Of a stretch of 64,000 nucleotides of DNA, positions 1-8,829 are shown piece by piece. How positions within the stretch are numbered: position 1 is the first letter of the stretch; every line of letters begins with the position of its first letter. Source of the stretch: Mycobacterium asiaticum. Its GTDB lineage: Bacteria > Actinomycetota > Actinomycetes > Mycobacteriales > Mycobacteriaceae. The stretch spans positions 1 to 64,000 of the forward strand of contig NZ_LZLQ01000134.1 of the NCBI RefSeq assembly GCF_001673315.1. The letters are read 5' to 3'. Position numbers and translations under genes: made by a program. The notes under the pieces were generated by a model. That model was not told where the DNA came from. It saw only the letters and a list, made by a program, of their open reading frames with translations, and ran no database searches.

Positions 1-77
1 ACTTTCGGGGGCCGACTTTCCGGCCGGCCGGCAACGACTCGACGGCCCACAGGCGTTGAGCTTCGTCCGCCAGCGCC
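1..77. repeat. 77-bp perfect inverted copy of an lcp1 segment
   Basis: Bases 1-77 are identical to the reverse complement of 1591-1667, inside lcp1; base 78 is the first mismatch. Read on the + strand the copy encodes the LCP-domain stretch LSGADFPAGRQRL... and then runs into a TAG stop at 101-103. It is cut by the window edge, so it may be longer. No start codon or gene context accompanies it. A contig-end chimera or hairpin artefact is as likely as a biological duplication. Confidence 0.95.
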
Positions 78-99
78 CCTCGCCGCGAGCGACCCCCAC

Positions 100-807
100 C
101 TAGAGGACGCGCGTGACCTTTTCGGTCTCGATGCGCCGCGGCAGTGCCGCCGGATCGGGATTTGCCACCTGGACCAGTGACGCACCGACTGCCAGCACCG
201 CCAGCAAGCCGTCCACCAACTTCTCCGGCCGCTCCCATGTCGCAGTGGACAAGACCCGGTCGGCGGAGGTGAGACCCTGCATCGCAGCCGATTGCGTGCA
301 GGCGGCCAGGAGTTGGGCAGCCGATTGCCCGGCCAGCGCCGGACCTGGCTGCGCTTCGGGAATGATCTGGTCGCCGTGCACCCGCACCGCGGTGGCGTAG
401 TCGGTGACGCCGATCGGCAGGTCGGACACCGGTCGCCCGAACGGATCCAACGACAGCACCGCGACTTCGCCGCCCGCGACCGCTTCGTCGGCTTCGTCGA
501 GTCGGTCTTCGCTACAGAGCGCGATGTCGGCGGGACCGTCCAGGGTCGCTTCGGCGCCGATCCACCACACCCCGAACAGCACCGCGGCGGTTTGCCAGTG
601 CGCCGGCAGCAGGACGGCCACCCGGCTGTCCGGTCCGGCGCCCAGTTCGTCGCGCAGCAGATTCCCCGTCTTGGCGGCCCAGTTGGCCAGCGTCACCGCG
701 GAGAGTTCGATCCGCTCGCCAGAGGCATCGTCGTAGTAGGTGATGCGCGGGCCGACGGGGTCGGCGCGCAGCATCGGGTCCAGGATGGCCGCACTGAGGT
801 TGGTCAC
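100..807 (-). CDS. TIGR03089-family protein (Rv3268-like)
   Basis: A 235-residue protein resembling only the N-terminal part of AMP-binding acyl-CoA synthetases: residues 20-90 have the usual opening (a YYDD... segment, then RVAVLLPAHWQTAAVLFGVW). The phosphate-binding SGTTG loop and the C-terminal lid are missing, so adenylate formation is not expected from the sequence. The actinobacterial family is of this length, so the protein looks complete rather than truncated. The GTG start lies 7 bp after the lcp1 stop, so the two are probably cotranscribed. Function unknown. Confidence 0.8.
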   Translation of the reverse strand: MTNLSAAILDPMLRADPVGPRITYYDDASGERIELSAVTLANWAAKTGNLLRDELGAGPDSRVAVLLPAHWQTAAVLFGVWWIGAEATLDGPADIALCSEDRLDEADEAVAGGEVAVLSLDPFGRPVSDLPIGVTDYATAVRVHGDQIIPEAQPGPALAGQSAAQLLAACTQSAAMQGLTSADRVLSTATWERPEKLVDGLLAVLAVGASLVQVANPDPAALPRRIETEKVTRVL

Positions 808-814
808 TGAGTGG

Positions 815-2302
815 TCAGTTTATGCACTCGGGATTTTCGGAGCCGGCGGTGAGGATCGGCGACGGCGGCGGAACGGTGCCGCTGTTCGGCGACCCGGCGT
901 TGGAGACGCGTGCCTGCTGGGTGATGGTCCCGCCGTCCAGTCCTGAGCCCGGACCGGTGTAGTCGTTGGCCAGCACCACCCGGACGGTGCCGACCGGTAA
1001 CGACGCGTCGACGACGACGGGCAGCCCACCGAGCTGCTTGGCCACCTCCTGCGCGCCCAGGTCGTCGGCTTTGGCGGAGCGCACCTGACTGCTCTTGACG
1101 TGTCCGCCTTCGTTGTTACCGACGGTGCCGGCGGTAAACCCCTTGGCGGTCAGCACGTCTGAGACCGCCGAGGCAAGCCCGTTGATGTCGGTGTCGTTGG
1201 CGACGTTGGCGGTGGTCTTCGCCGGCGTGTACGCCAACTCTTCGGTCTTGCCCTGGTCCTGCTCGTGCAACAGGCCGCCGACCCAGTCCTGGACCTGGTG
1301 CGCATCGACTCGCACCACGCTCTGCATGCCGTCGTCGCTCCAGCCGGCCCCGTCGAGCACCGGGATGGTGGCGAACGCGACGTTGCCGCCGGTCAGCTTC
1401 GACACCTGCTGGACGAAATCCATGATGTCCCAACCTTTGGAGAGCACCACCGAGCGCTGCACGGCCTGCTCGAGCCGCTTGAGTGTGACGGGGCTGGAAA
1501 GCGTCTTGCCCGAGATGACGCGGTGGGCCAGCGAGGCCATCACCGCTTGCTGGCGCACCACCCGGTCCAGGTCGCCGCGCGGCAGCTCGTGGCGCTGGCG
1601 GACGAAGCTCAACGCCTGTGGGCCGTCGAGTCGTTGCCGGCCGGCCGGAAAGTCGGCCCCCGAAAGTGGTTCGTAGACAGCCTGTTTGAGACAGACTTCG
1701 ACGCCGCCGAGCGCGTCGGCGATGAGCGCGAAGCCCAGCAATCCGATCTCGGCGTAGTGGTCGACGGTGACGCCGGTGAGGTCGGCAACTGTCTTGATCA
1801 GCGCTTCGCGCCCGGCCTCGGTGCCGGAGGCGGCGGCTTCGGTGGGCGACGCGCCGGCCTGCACGAGGTTGACCCGCTTGGTCTCACGGGTTTGACCGTA
1901 GACGCCGTTGATCTTGGTCTTGCCCAGGTTGGGCGCCTGAACATAGGAGTCGCGGGGGATGGAGATCGCGGTGGCCGACTTCCCGTTGTTCGGGATGCGG
2001 ATCAGGATGATGGTGTCGGTGTTGGTGGCTTCCTCGTCGCCGGCACGCAACGACGCCAGTTCTTCGGGCGACAGCGGGTTGCCGTGCGCATCGGTCCGGC
2101 TGTCCAGACCGACGAGCAGGATGTCGATCGCGCCGTCGTCGCCGCCGTGTCCCAGCGAGGGTGCGGACATGTGGAAGATGCCGTCCTCGAACGACCGCAC
2201 GTTGCTCCAGGCCACGCCCGTGCCCAGCACCACCGCTATCGCCAACGTCCCAGACAACAGACGGATCACATTAGAAACACGAGCCACACTTTGCGCAGGC
2301 AT
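815..2302 (-). CDS. lcp1: LytR-CpsA-Psr family arabinogalactan-peptidoglycan ligase
   Basis: A 495-residue membrane-anchored LCP enzyme. Residues about 12-33 form one membrane helix with the rest outside the cell. The LCP domain (about 60-320) shows DILLVGLDSR, the acidic TDTI motif, IPRDSYV, and the arginine-rich LDGPQALSFVRQRHELPRGD phosphate-binding stretch. A LytR_C domain follows (about 370-460). In M. tuberculosis the Rv3267 protein (Lcp1) joins arabinogalactan to peptidoglycan. ATG 2302 is chosen over GTG 2305 because a TAACCT box ends 6 nt before it. It is divergent from rmlD, a rhamnose-linker gene in the same wall pathway. Confidence 0.9.
   Translation of the reverse strand: MPAQSVARVSNVIRLLSGTLAIAVVLGTGVAWSNVRSFEDGIFHMSAPSLGHGGDDGAIDILLVGLDSRTDAHGNPLSPEELASLRAGDEEATNTDTIILIRIPNNGKSATAISIPRDSYVQAPNLGKTKINGVYGQTRETKRVNLVQAGASPTEAAASGTEAGREALIKTVADLTGVTVDHYAEIGLLGFALIADALGGVEVCLKQAVYEPLSGADFPAGRQRLDGPQALSFVRQRHELPRGDLDRVVRQQAVMASLAHRVISGKTLSSPVTLKRLEQAVQRSVVLSKGWDIMDFVQQVSKLTGGNVAFATIPVLDGAGWSDDGMQSVVRVDAHQVQDWVGGLLHEQDQGKTEELAYTPAKTTANVANDTDINGLASAVSDVLTAKGFTAGTVGNNEGGHVKSSQVRSAKADDLGAQEVAKQLGGLPVVVDASLPVGTVRVVLANDYTGPGSGLDGGTITQQARVSNAGSPNSGTVPPPSPILTAGSENPECIN
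1591..1667. repeat. lcp1-internal partner of the inverted copy at 1-77
   Basis: This lies in frame inside the LCP domain and is the functional copy. The 77 bp match bases 1-77 exactly in inverted orientation, with about 1.5 kb between the arms. Confidence 0.95.
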
Positions 2303-2308
2303 CACTGT

Positions 2309-2314
2309 AGGTTA
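2309..2314 (-). promoter_or_regulatory. Putative -10 box, leaderless lcp1
   Basis: On the minus strand TAACCT is followed by 6 nt and then ATG 2302. No Shine-Dalgarno sequence is seen. This fits a leaderless mycobacterial transcript. Confidence 0.5.
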
Positions 2315-2369
2315 CTTGCGCAACAGTCGCTTTCCGGGGAGCCAGGCTCGGCGTGCCAGACTCAAACAC

Positions 2370-3263
2370 ATGTCAACAAGGCTTGTAGTCACCGGTGCCG
2401 GCGGGCAGTTGGGCAGCCTGGTGACGGCCCAGGCCCATCAGGCGGGCCGAAATGTGCTGGCCAGGACGTCGTCGGAGTGGGACATCACCGATCCAACCGC
2501 CGCTCAGCAAATCATCCAGCGCGGCGATGTGCTCATCAACTGCGCGGCTTACACCAACGTCGACGGCGCCGAGAGCGACGAGGCCGGCGCTTACGCCGTC
2601 AACGCCACCGGCCCGGAAATTCTCGCCCGAGCCTGCGCCGTCGCCGGTGCGCAGCTGATCCACATCTCGACTGACTACGTATTCAATGGCGACTTCGTGG
2701 GCGCACAGCCCCGCCCGTACGAGCCGGGCGACCCGACCGGCCCGCAGAGCGTCTACGCGCGCAGCAAACTTGCCGGCGAAGAGGCCGTGTTCGCGGCGCT
2801 GCCGGAGGCCGTGGTGGCGCGGACCGCGTGGGTCTACACCGGCGGGGCGGGCCGGAGCGATTTCGTCGCAGTCATGCAGCGGTTGGCGGCCGGCGACGGC
2901 CCGATCAAGGTGGTCGACGATCAGACCGGCTCACCCACCTACGCCGGCGATCTGGCCGCCGCGCTGTTGGAACTGGCCGACAGCGACCTGCGCGGGCGCC
3001 TACTGCACGCCGCCAACGAGGGCGAGGTCTCCCGATTCGAGCAGGCCCGCGCGGTGTTCGAGGAAAGCGGTGCCGACCCGCAACGCGTGCAGCCCTGCAC
3101 CAGCGACGAGTTCCCGCGCCCCGCGGCGCGGCCGTCGTACTCGGCGTTGTCCGGCCAACAGTGGGCTGCGGCGGGTCTGACGCCGTTGCGGCCGTGGCGC
3201 AGTGCGCTGGTCGCGGCCCTGACAGCGGCATCGGATCGACCGTTACCCTCTAGGCGTGACTGA
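2370..3263 (+). CDS. rmlD: dTDP-4-dehydrorhamnose reductase
   Basis: A 297-residue short-chain-dehydrogenase-type reductase making dTDP-L-rhamnose, the last step before WbbL adds rhamnose to the wall linker. Visible: nucleotide loop TGAGGQLG (8-15), NCAAYTNVDGAE, STDYVF (100-105), catalytic Y129/K133 in YARSK, and DDQTGSPTYA near residue 190. The ATG at 2370 gives the family start MSTRLVVTGAGGQ; no clear ribosome site precedes it. It overlaps wbbL by 8 bp. The enzyme is cytosolic and the pathway is essential in mycobacteria. Confidence 0.93.
   Translation: MSTRLVVTGAGGQLGSLVTAQAHQAGRNVLARTSSEWDITDPTAAQQIIQRGDVLINCAAYTNVDGAESDEAGAYAVNATGPEILARACAVAGAQLIHISTDYVFNGDFVGAQPRPYEPGDPTGPQSVYARSKLAGEEAVFAALPEAVVARTAWVYTGGAGRSDFVAVMQRLAAGDGPIKVVDDQTGSPTYAGDLAAALLELADSDLRGRLLHAANEGEVSRFEQARAVFEESGADPQRVQPCTSDEFPRPAARPSYSALSGQQWAAAGLTPLRPWRSALVAALTAASDRPLPSRRD
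3244..3249 (+). promoter_or_regulatory. Putative internal -10 box before wbbL
   Basis: TACCCT is followed by 6 nt and GTG 3256, inside the end of rmlD. This could give wbbL its own leaderless transcript besides read-through from rmlD. Confidence 0.35.
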
Positions 3264-4164
3264 CGTTCTGCCGGTCGTCGCGGTGACGTATTCGCCGGGC
3301 CCGCACCTGGAGCGGTTCCTGGCGTCGTTGTCGCTGGCCACCGAGCGGCCGGTGCACGTGCTGTTGGCCGACAACGGCTCTACCGACGGAACCCCGCAGG
3401 CCGCTGTGGAGCGCTACCCCAACGTCAAGTTGCTGCCCACCGGTTCCAACCTCGGCTACGGCACCGCGGTCAACCGCACCGTCGCGGTCCTCGGTCAGCA
3501 GGACGAACGCTGGGTCGACGACTGGGTGATCGTCGCCAACCCGGACGTGCAGTGGGGCCCCGGCAGCATCGACGCCCTGCTGGAGGCCGCCGCCCGGTGG
3601 CCGCGCGCGGGCGCGCTGGGTCCGTTGATCCGCGACCCCGACGGGTCGGTGTACCCGTCGGCCCGGCACCTGCCCAGTCTCATCCGCGGGGGGATGCACG
3701 CGGTCCTCGGACCCGTCTGGCCACGCAACCGATGGACGCGGGCTTATCGCCAGGAGCATCTGGAGCCCAGTGAACGGCCGGTGGGCTGGTTGTCCGGCTC
3801 GTGCCTGCTGGTGCGCAGATCGGCGTTCGAGCAGATCGGCGGGTTCGACGAGCGCTACTTCATGTACATGGAGGACGTCGACTTGGGCGACCGGCTCGGC
3901 AAGGCCGGCTGGCTGTCCGTCTATGTGCCTACCGCCGAGGTGCTGCACCACAAGGGCCACTCCACCGGAAGTGACCCGGCCCGGCACCTGGCCGCCCATC
4001 ACCGGAGTACTTATATCTTTCTGGCGGATCGGCATTCGGGGTGGTGGCGGGCCCCGTTGCGCTGGACCTTGCGGGGATCGCTGGCCGTGCGCTCGCGGGT
4101 GATGGTCCGCAATGCGCTGCGGCGTTCGCGTCGGGAACTGAACTTGGCAGAAGGGCGGCACTAA
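3256..4164 (+). CDS. wbbL: Rhamnosyltransferase of the wall linker (GT2)
   Basis: A 302-residue GT-A glycosyltransferase, orthologous by family and position to Rv3265c. It transfers L-rhamnose from dTDP-rhamnose to GlcNAc-PP-decaprenol, forming the linker between peptidoglycan and galactan. Visible: ADNGSTDGT (38-46), the nucleotide/metal motif NPDV (95-98) in place of a strict DxD, SGSCLLVRR (180-188), and the acceptor-side GGFDERYFMYMEDVD (195-209). GTG start; the 5' end overlaps rmlD by 8 bp, so donor synthesis and transfer are coupled. Confidence 0.92.
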   Translation: MTDVLPVVAVTYSPGPHLERFLASLSLATERPVHVLLADNGSTDGTPQAAVERYPNVKLLPTGSNLGYGTAVNRTVAVLGQQDERWVDDWVIVANPDVQWGPGSIDALLEAAARWPRAGALGPLIRDPDGSVYPSARHLPSLIRGGMHAVLGPVWPRNRWTRAYRQEHLEPSERPVGWLSGSCLLVRRSAFEQIGGFDERYFMYMEDVDLGDRLGKAGWLSVYVPTAEVLHHKGHSTGSDPARHLAAHHRSTYIFLADRHSGWWRAPLRWTLRGSLAVRSRVMVRNALRRSRRELNLAEGRH

Positions 4165-4165
4165 C

Positions 4166-5245
4166 GTGGCAACCCATCCGGTCGATGCGGTGATCCTGGT
4201 CGGCGGCAAGGGAACCCGCCTGCGGCCGCTGACGTTGTCGGCGCCCAAACCCATGCTGCCGACCGCCGGGCTGCCCTTCCTGACCCATCTGCTGTCGCGG
4301 ATCGCCGCGGCGGGCATCGAGCACGTGGTGCTGGGCACGTCATATCGGGCAGAGGTGTTCGAGGCCGAGTTCGGCGACGGCTCCAAGCTGGGGCTGCAGA
4401 TTGAGTATGTGACCGAGGAGAAGCCGCTGGGCACCGGCGGCGGCATCGCCAATGTCGCGGGCAAGCTGCGCCACGACACGGTGATGGTGTTCAACGGCGA
4501 CGTCCTTTCGGGTGCCGACCTGGGCGAGCTGCTGCAATTCCACACGGACCATCACGCTGACGTCACGCTGCATTTGGTGCGGGTAGGCGATCCGCGCGCG
4601 TTCGGCTGCGTGCCAACCGACGATGCGGGCAGAGTCACCGCGTTTCTGGAGAAGACCCAGGACCCACCTACCGATCAGATCAACGCCGGTTGCTATGTCT
4701 TCCAGCGCAACATCATCGACCGGATTCCGCGCGGGCGGGAAGTCTCGGTGGAACGCGAGGTGTTCCCGTCGCTGCTGTCGGACGCCGACGTGAAGGTTTG
4801 CGGGTACGTCGACGCGACGTACTGGCGTGACATGGGCACACCGGAGGACTTCGTGCGGGGGTCGGCCGACCTGGTGCGCGGCATCGCGCCCTCGCCGGCG
4901 CTGCACGGCCAGCGTGGCGAGAAGTTGGTGCACGACGGGGCAGCGGTGTCGCCGGGTGCGCTGCTGATCGGCGGGACGGTCATCGGTCGCGGTGCTGAGA
5001 TCGGTGCCGGGGCTCGGTTGGACGGCGCGGTCGTCTTCGACGGGGTCAAGGTCGAGGCGGGCAGTGTCATCGAGCGATCGATCATCGGCTTCGGCGCCCG
5101 GATCGGCCCACGGGCGTTGATCCGCGACGGTGTCATCGGCGACGGCGCCGACATCGGCGCGCGTTGCGAATTGCTTCGCGGGGCACGGGTGTGGCCCGGC
5201 GTCGCCATTCCCGACGGCGGCATCCGCTACTCGTCCGACGTCTAG
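4166..5245 (+). CDS. manB: Sugar-1-phosphate nucleotidyltransferase (GDP-mannose pyrophosphorylase type)
   Basis: A 359-residue protein with an N-terminal nucleotidyltransferase domain carrying VGGKGTRLRPLT (13-24) and PKPMLP (about 29-34), then a left-handed beta-helix rich in hexapeptide I/V-G-x-G/A repeats (about 265-345). The Rv3264c family makes GDP-mannose from mannose-1-phosphate, and pmmA and manA for the preceding steps lie at 11.8 and 14.3 kb. The symbol manB is used inconsistently in mycobacteria. Substrate (GTP versus another NTP) is inferred from the family. GTG start, 1 bp after wbbL. Confidence 0.85.
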   Translation: MATHPVDAVILVGGKGTRLRPLTLSAPKPMLPTAGLPFLTHLLSRIAAAGIEHVVLGTSYRAEVFEAEFGDGSKLGLQIEYVTEEKPLGTGGGIANVAGKLRHDTVMVFNGDVLSGADLGELLQFHTDHHADVTLHLVRVGDPRAFGCVPTDDAGRVTAFLEKTQDPPTDQINAGCYVFQRNIIDRIPRGREVSVEREVFPSLLSDADVKVCGYVDATYWRDMGTPEDFVRGSADLVRGIAPSPALHGQRGEKLVHDGAAVSPGALLIGGTVIGRGAEIGAGARLDGAVVFDGVKVEAGSVIERSIIGFGARIGPRALIRDGVIGDGADIGARCELLRGARVWPGVAIPDGGIRYSSDV

Positions 5246-5348
5246 GTGCGCACCGAGCGTGCCGCCTCGGTCACCGACGGCGCCTTACGTTGCGGCACAG
5301 TCGCATTCGGTGACCGCGACGGCGGCTTTGGACTGACCAGCGGGATGA

Positions 5349-5897
5349 CTAAGGGGTGCTGATCGCGCACCGCACCAAGTGCGCCAGCGCGTGATCAGTG
5401 CCCGGCGGCAGGTCGTCAGCGGGCCACCAACGCAGATCGTCGGATTCGTCGCTGAGCACAATCTGCGCCTCGGGCGGCGCCTGCGCGACGAACTGCATAT
5501 CCAGGTGACGGGTCGGCACACCCAACGAGCAGGTCACCGGATGCACATGCAGCGCAACGAGTTCCGGCGAGATACGCAGCCCGGTGATGCCGGATTCCTC
5601 AGTCGCTTCGCGGAGGGCGGCGGCGAGAATATCCTCGTCTTCGGCCTCACAATGCCCACCGAGTTGCACCCAGCGACCCAGGCGGGGGTGCAGGGTCAGC
5701 AGCACTCGGGTGCCGCTGTGGTCGAGCACCAACGTGGACGCGGTGATGTGGCCGGGTACGCAGTCGCGCAGGCAGGCGTCGTCGCGGGCGAGCACGAACG
5801 TCAGGACGGCATGCCGCAGCGAATCCTGGCCCGGGTCAGGTGCCGGCCACTGCGAGAGCATCGCGATCACCGAGTCCCGCACGTCTTCGGTGCTCAC
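5349..5897 (-). CDS. NUDIX hydrolase
   Basis: A 182-residue pyrophosphohydrolase fold. The Nudix box spans about 80-104, with the REATEESG core at 96-103 and GGHCEAEDED just before it. The GTG start overlaps the mamA stop by 4 bp (GTGA), making this the last gene of the fbiA-fbiB-mamA operon. I recall no counterpart between Rv3263 and Rv3264c in M. tuberculosis. Substrate unknown; a nucleotide or cofactor diphosphate clean-up role is only a guess from context. Confidence 0.85.
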   Translation of the reverse strand: MSTEDVRDSVIAMLSQWPAPDPGQDSLRHAVLTFVLARDDACLRDCVPGHITASTLVLDHSGTRVLLTLHPRLGRWVQLGGHCEAEDEDILAAALREATEESGITGLRISPELVALHVHPVTCSLGVPTRHLDMQFVAQAPPEAQIVLSDESDDLRWWPADDLPPGTDHALAHLVRCAISTP

Positions 5898-7468
5898 TGC
5901 GATCGCCTCCTCGTCCGGCGATCCCGCAACGCGATCCACGCCGCTCGGCATTGCGCCACGGTGTGCGCGGGCCAGCCCAGCCCGTCGATCAACACCCTTC
6001 GATCCACCACGTCGAGTGCTTTCTCGATCTCGTTGGCCCGCAACAACAGATCGACGTCGGTGGCCAGGTCGGGGTCGGCGTGTTCCAGCGGGGGGATGGG
6101 CAACTGCTCGGCTTCGGCGGGTTCCAGCTCCAAGATGCCGCCGCCATAGCTGCGGCCCATGATCTCGGCGAACGCGAACGTGGCGCTGTTGTGAAACACC
6201 GCCGCCAGGGCGGTCGGATCGGTGTGGGGCCCGACCCGCACCCGGTGCACGGTGTCGGTGCTCGTCGCCCCGGCGGCGTTGACGGTCAGCCGTGGTGCGA
6301 GGTGGATCTGGCGCAGCATGAACAGGTCCGGCACCCACAGCGACGGCGTAATCCACCACGGCTTGCGCAGCGAGCATTTATAACCGCGGTGCACACCGGC
6401 CGCTTCACCATCGGCGATGTGCGCCCGAAGTGCGGGATCGCCCGGATGCGCCGGGGCGGCGAGCAGCCAGGTGCGGTGCCCGGCGGCGATATCGCCTGCG
6501 CGGCAATCCGGGTCGTAGCACAGTCCGGACAACTGGGCGCTGCGCGAAACCAGCGGGACGCAGTGCGGTGTCAGTTCCAGGTCGTGCACCTGAGCGTCGG
6601 TGAACGTGAAGAAGCTGTTGCGCCCTGTGACGATGCCGACGTCCACGGCGGCCAGCCGACCCATCGCGGTCATCGCTCCCGCCTCCTCGACGGCGCGCAG
6701 GGTCTGGATCTGGTCTGGCTCGAGAAAGTACGTGGTCCATTTCTCCCGCAGATGCGGCATCGCCGGTGCCGACGGCACGTCCAGGTCCGCCTCGGCGAGA
6801 GCGGCGGCGTCCTCGAGCTGCACCGTGCGGATGCGTGCCGGCTGACCACTACTGCCGACGATGCCGCAGAACAGCACCACCTCTTGCAGCACGCCGCCGA
6901 ACACCAGCCGACGGAAGCTGACCACGGTGATTTCCCGGAAGCGGGACACCAGGAAGTCCCGCAGTTGCGCCGCGTAGCAGACCTGCAGCAATTCGGCGGG
7001 CAGCACCAGACCCACCCGACCGCCGTCGCGAACCAGGGTGGTGCTCGCGACGACGAACGGGACCCAGGCGTTGGTGAGTTTGGAGGGGCGCAGTCCTTCC
7101 CGTCGCAACAGCGCCAGCGCCGGATCGCGCTGATCGGCCGGCCAGTTGCCGAACCGGATGTACGGCGGGTTGCCTGCGACGCCGTCCCAGCCCGGTTCGC
7201 CCGGCCAGGCGAACAGGCTGGCGGTGTCGACGGGTGCGTACTGGCGGGCTTTCACGGCTTCGGCGGCGACGAGTTCGACGCCGTGCGCCTGGTCGGTGCG
7301 GACGGCGAGTTCGCGCAGGATGCTGCCGTCGCCGCACGACGGTTCCAGGATCTTCGGTCCGGCCTGGGTTACCCAATCGGCCAGGAAGCGGGCGATCGGG
7401 GCAGGGGTGTAGTAACCGCCGCGGATCTTGTCCGGCGATGCTTCGGCCTTGCCCGCGAAGGTGCTCAT
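5894..7468 (-). CDS. mamA: N6-adenine DNA methyltransferase (MamA type)
   Basis: A 524-residue class I methyltransferase with SAM-binding motif I LEPSCGDG (41-48) and catalytic motif IV NPPY (100-103), followed by a long target-recognition region. There is no restriction gene beside it. Its Rv3263 relative, MamA, methylates adenine in CTGGAG/CTCCAG sites and alters transcription when sites overlap -10 boxes. Start ATG 7468 overlaps the fbiB stop by 4 bp and agrees with the family (MSTFAGKAEA); upstream in-frame codons belong to fbiB DNA. Confidence 0.88.
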   Translation of the reverse strand: MSTFAGKAEASPDKIRGGYYTPAPIARFLADWVTQAGPKILEPSCGDGSILRELAVRTDQAHGVELVAAEAVKARQYAPVDTASLFAWPGEPGWDGVAGNPPYIRFGNWPADQRDPALALLRREGLRPSKLTNAWVPFVVASTTLVRDGGRVGLVLPAELLQVCYAAQLRDFLVSRFREITVVSFRRLVFGGVLQEVVLFCGIVGSSGQPARIRTVQLEDAAALAEADLDVPSAPAMPHLREKWTTYFLEPDQIQTLRAVEEAGAMTAMGRLAAVDVGIVTGRNSFFTFTDAQVHDLELTPHCVPLVSRSAQLSGLCYDPDCRAGDIAAGHRTWLLAAPAHPGDPALRAHIADGEAAGVHRGYKCSLRKPWWITPSLWVPDLFMLRQIHLAPRLTVNAAGATSTDTVHRVRVGPHTDPTALAAVFHNSATFAFAEIMGRSYGGGILELEPAEAEQLPIPPLEHADPDLATDVDLLLRANEIEKALDVVDRRVLIDGLGWPAHTVAQCRAAWIALRDRRTRRRSQ

Positions 7469-8829
7469 CTGCGGATCAAGAGGTCCTCGACGGGGACTGG
7501 GTCGCGCAACCCGGTGGGTTCCGCCGCGTATCCGATGGCGATGGCACCCAGTGGTTGCCAGTCGGCCGGCAGGCCGAGTTCCTGGCGAACCAGGTCGGCG
7601 GCGAAGATCGTCGACCCGATCCAGCAACTGCCCACGCCACGGACCGCGAGGGCGACCAACAGCGCTTGGACGGCCGCGCCGACCGCGACGGTGAACATCG
7701 TGTGCTCGGCTTCGGTGCGGGCGACGTCGGGGTAGCTGTGAACGCCGTCCGGCACCAGCATCGGAATGATGACTTCAGTTGCGTCGTAGAGGATCTGGCC
7801 GCGCGCGACCCTGCGCTCGACGGCGTCGGCGGGTCTGCCGTCGCCGCGCAGGTCGGACCGCCACTTGTCTTTCATGCGGTCCAGCAGCCGGGTGCGCAGT
7901 TCGACGGTCTGTAGCCAGACGAACCGCACCGGGCGGGTGTGGTGGGGCGCCGGAGCCGTCAGCGCTTCGGCGACGGCGTCCTCGACGAGCCCCGGCGGCA
8001 CTGGCTCGTCGCTGAACCGGCGGACCGATCGACGCAACAGCTGGGCCTGCCGCCGACCCAGGTCCAGGGCTTCGGCGGTGCCGAGCCAGAACAGGTCCTC
8101 TTCACCGGCCCGCACCAATTGCCGGGCCGTCGAGCCGTCGTCGACAGGGTCGAGCCCGCGTACCACCGCCACCGGCACCGCCGTCAGCTTGCCTTTGACC
8201 AGGTCCGCCGCGGCGGCGATTTCGTCGGCCACGGCGATCTCAGTGACCACCAGAGGATTGCCGTGCTGGTCGACGGCACCCGAATAGTTATGCAGCACAG
8301 TCAATCCCGCGGTGCCGATGGCTGCATCGATCTGGCCGTTACGCCAGGCGCGGCCCATGGTGTCGGTGATGACCACCGCTACGGTGACACCGAGTCGCTC
8401 GCGGATCCCGGCGCGCAGTGCAGCGGCACTGGCGTCCGGGTCGACCGGCAGCAGCGCCAACTCGGCACGGCCGACGTTGGATCCGTCGACTCCGGCCGCG
8501 GCCTGGACCAGCCCCAGCCGGTTCTCGGTGATCAAGGTCCGCTCTTTGCGCGCCAGCACGCGCACCGCCTCGTCCTCGACCAGCTTGCGCCGCAACCGGT
8601 CTCGTTCCTCCTCGTCTTCGGGCGCAGTCACCAGCCTGCCCTCGCACTTGGAGACCACCTTGGAAGTCACCACCACCACGTCGCCGTCGCGCAACCACGG
8701 CGCAGCGGTACTGAGGGCCGCGGCGAGGTTGTCACCGGGGCGGAACTCGGGAAGTGCTGCGACGGGGAGGATTTCGACTGCCGCCGCGCTGCCGTGCTCA
8801 CCGGTGGGGGGGAGGTGGGGGCCGGTCAC
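7465..8829 (-). CDS. fbiB: Bifunctional F420:gamma-L-glutamate ligase / dehydro-F420 reductase
   Basis: A 454-residue two-domain enzyme. The N-terminal CofE-like ligase (about 1-245, with VVVTSKVVSKCEGR and VVITDTMGRAWRNGQ) adds the polyglutamate tail to F420. The C-terminal nitroreductase-like FMN domain (about 250-454, with RRSVRRFSDEPVP and APHHTRP) reduces dehydro-F420-0. Near full-length identity with the mycobacterial FbiB pattern. GTG start with a 4-bp overlap with the fbiA stop. F420 serves redox enzymes and nitroimidazole activation. Confidence 0.95.
   Translation of the reverse strand: MTGPHLPPTGEHGSAAAVEILPVAALPEFRPGDNLAAALSTAAPWLRDGDVVVVTSKVVSKCEGRLVTAPEDEEERDRLRRKLVEDEAVRVLARKERTLITENRLGLVQAAAGVDGSNVGRAELALLPVDPDASAAALRAGIRERLGVTVAVVITDTMGRAWRNGQIDAAIGTAGLTVLHNYSGAVDQHGNPLVVTEIAVADEIAAAADLVKGKLTAVPVAVVRGLDPVDDGSTARQLVRAGEEDLFWLGTAEALDLGRRQAQLLRRSVRRFSDEPVPPGLVEDAVAEALTAPAPHHTRPVRFVWLQTVELRTRLLDRMKDKWRSDLRGDGRPADAVERRVARGQILYDATEVIIPMLVPDGVHSYPDVARTEAEHTMFTVAVGAAVQALLVALAVRGVGSCWIGSTIFAADLVRQELGLPADWQPLGAIAIGYAAEPTGLRDPVPVEDLLIRR

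Noticed and set aside
5840..7735. A 631-codon plus-strand open frame opposite mamA.
   Set aside because: Low-complexity antisense; mamA on the other strand has clear methyltransferase motifs and operon overlaps.
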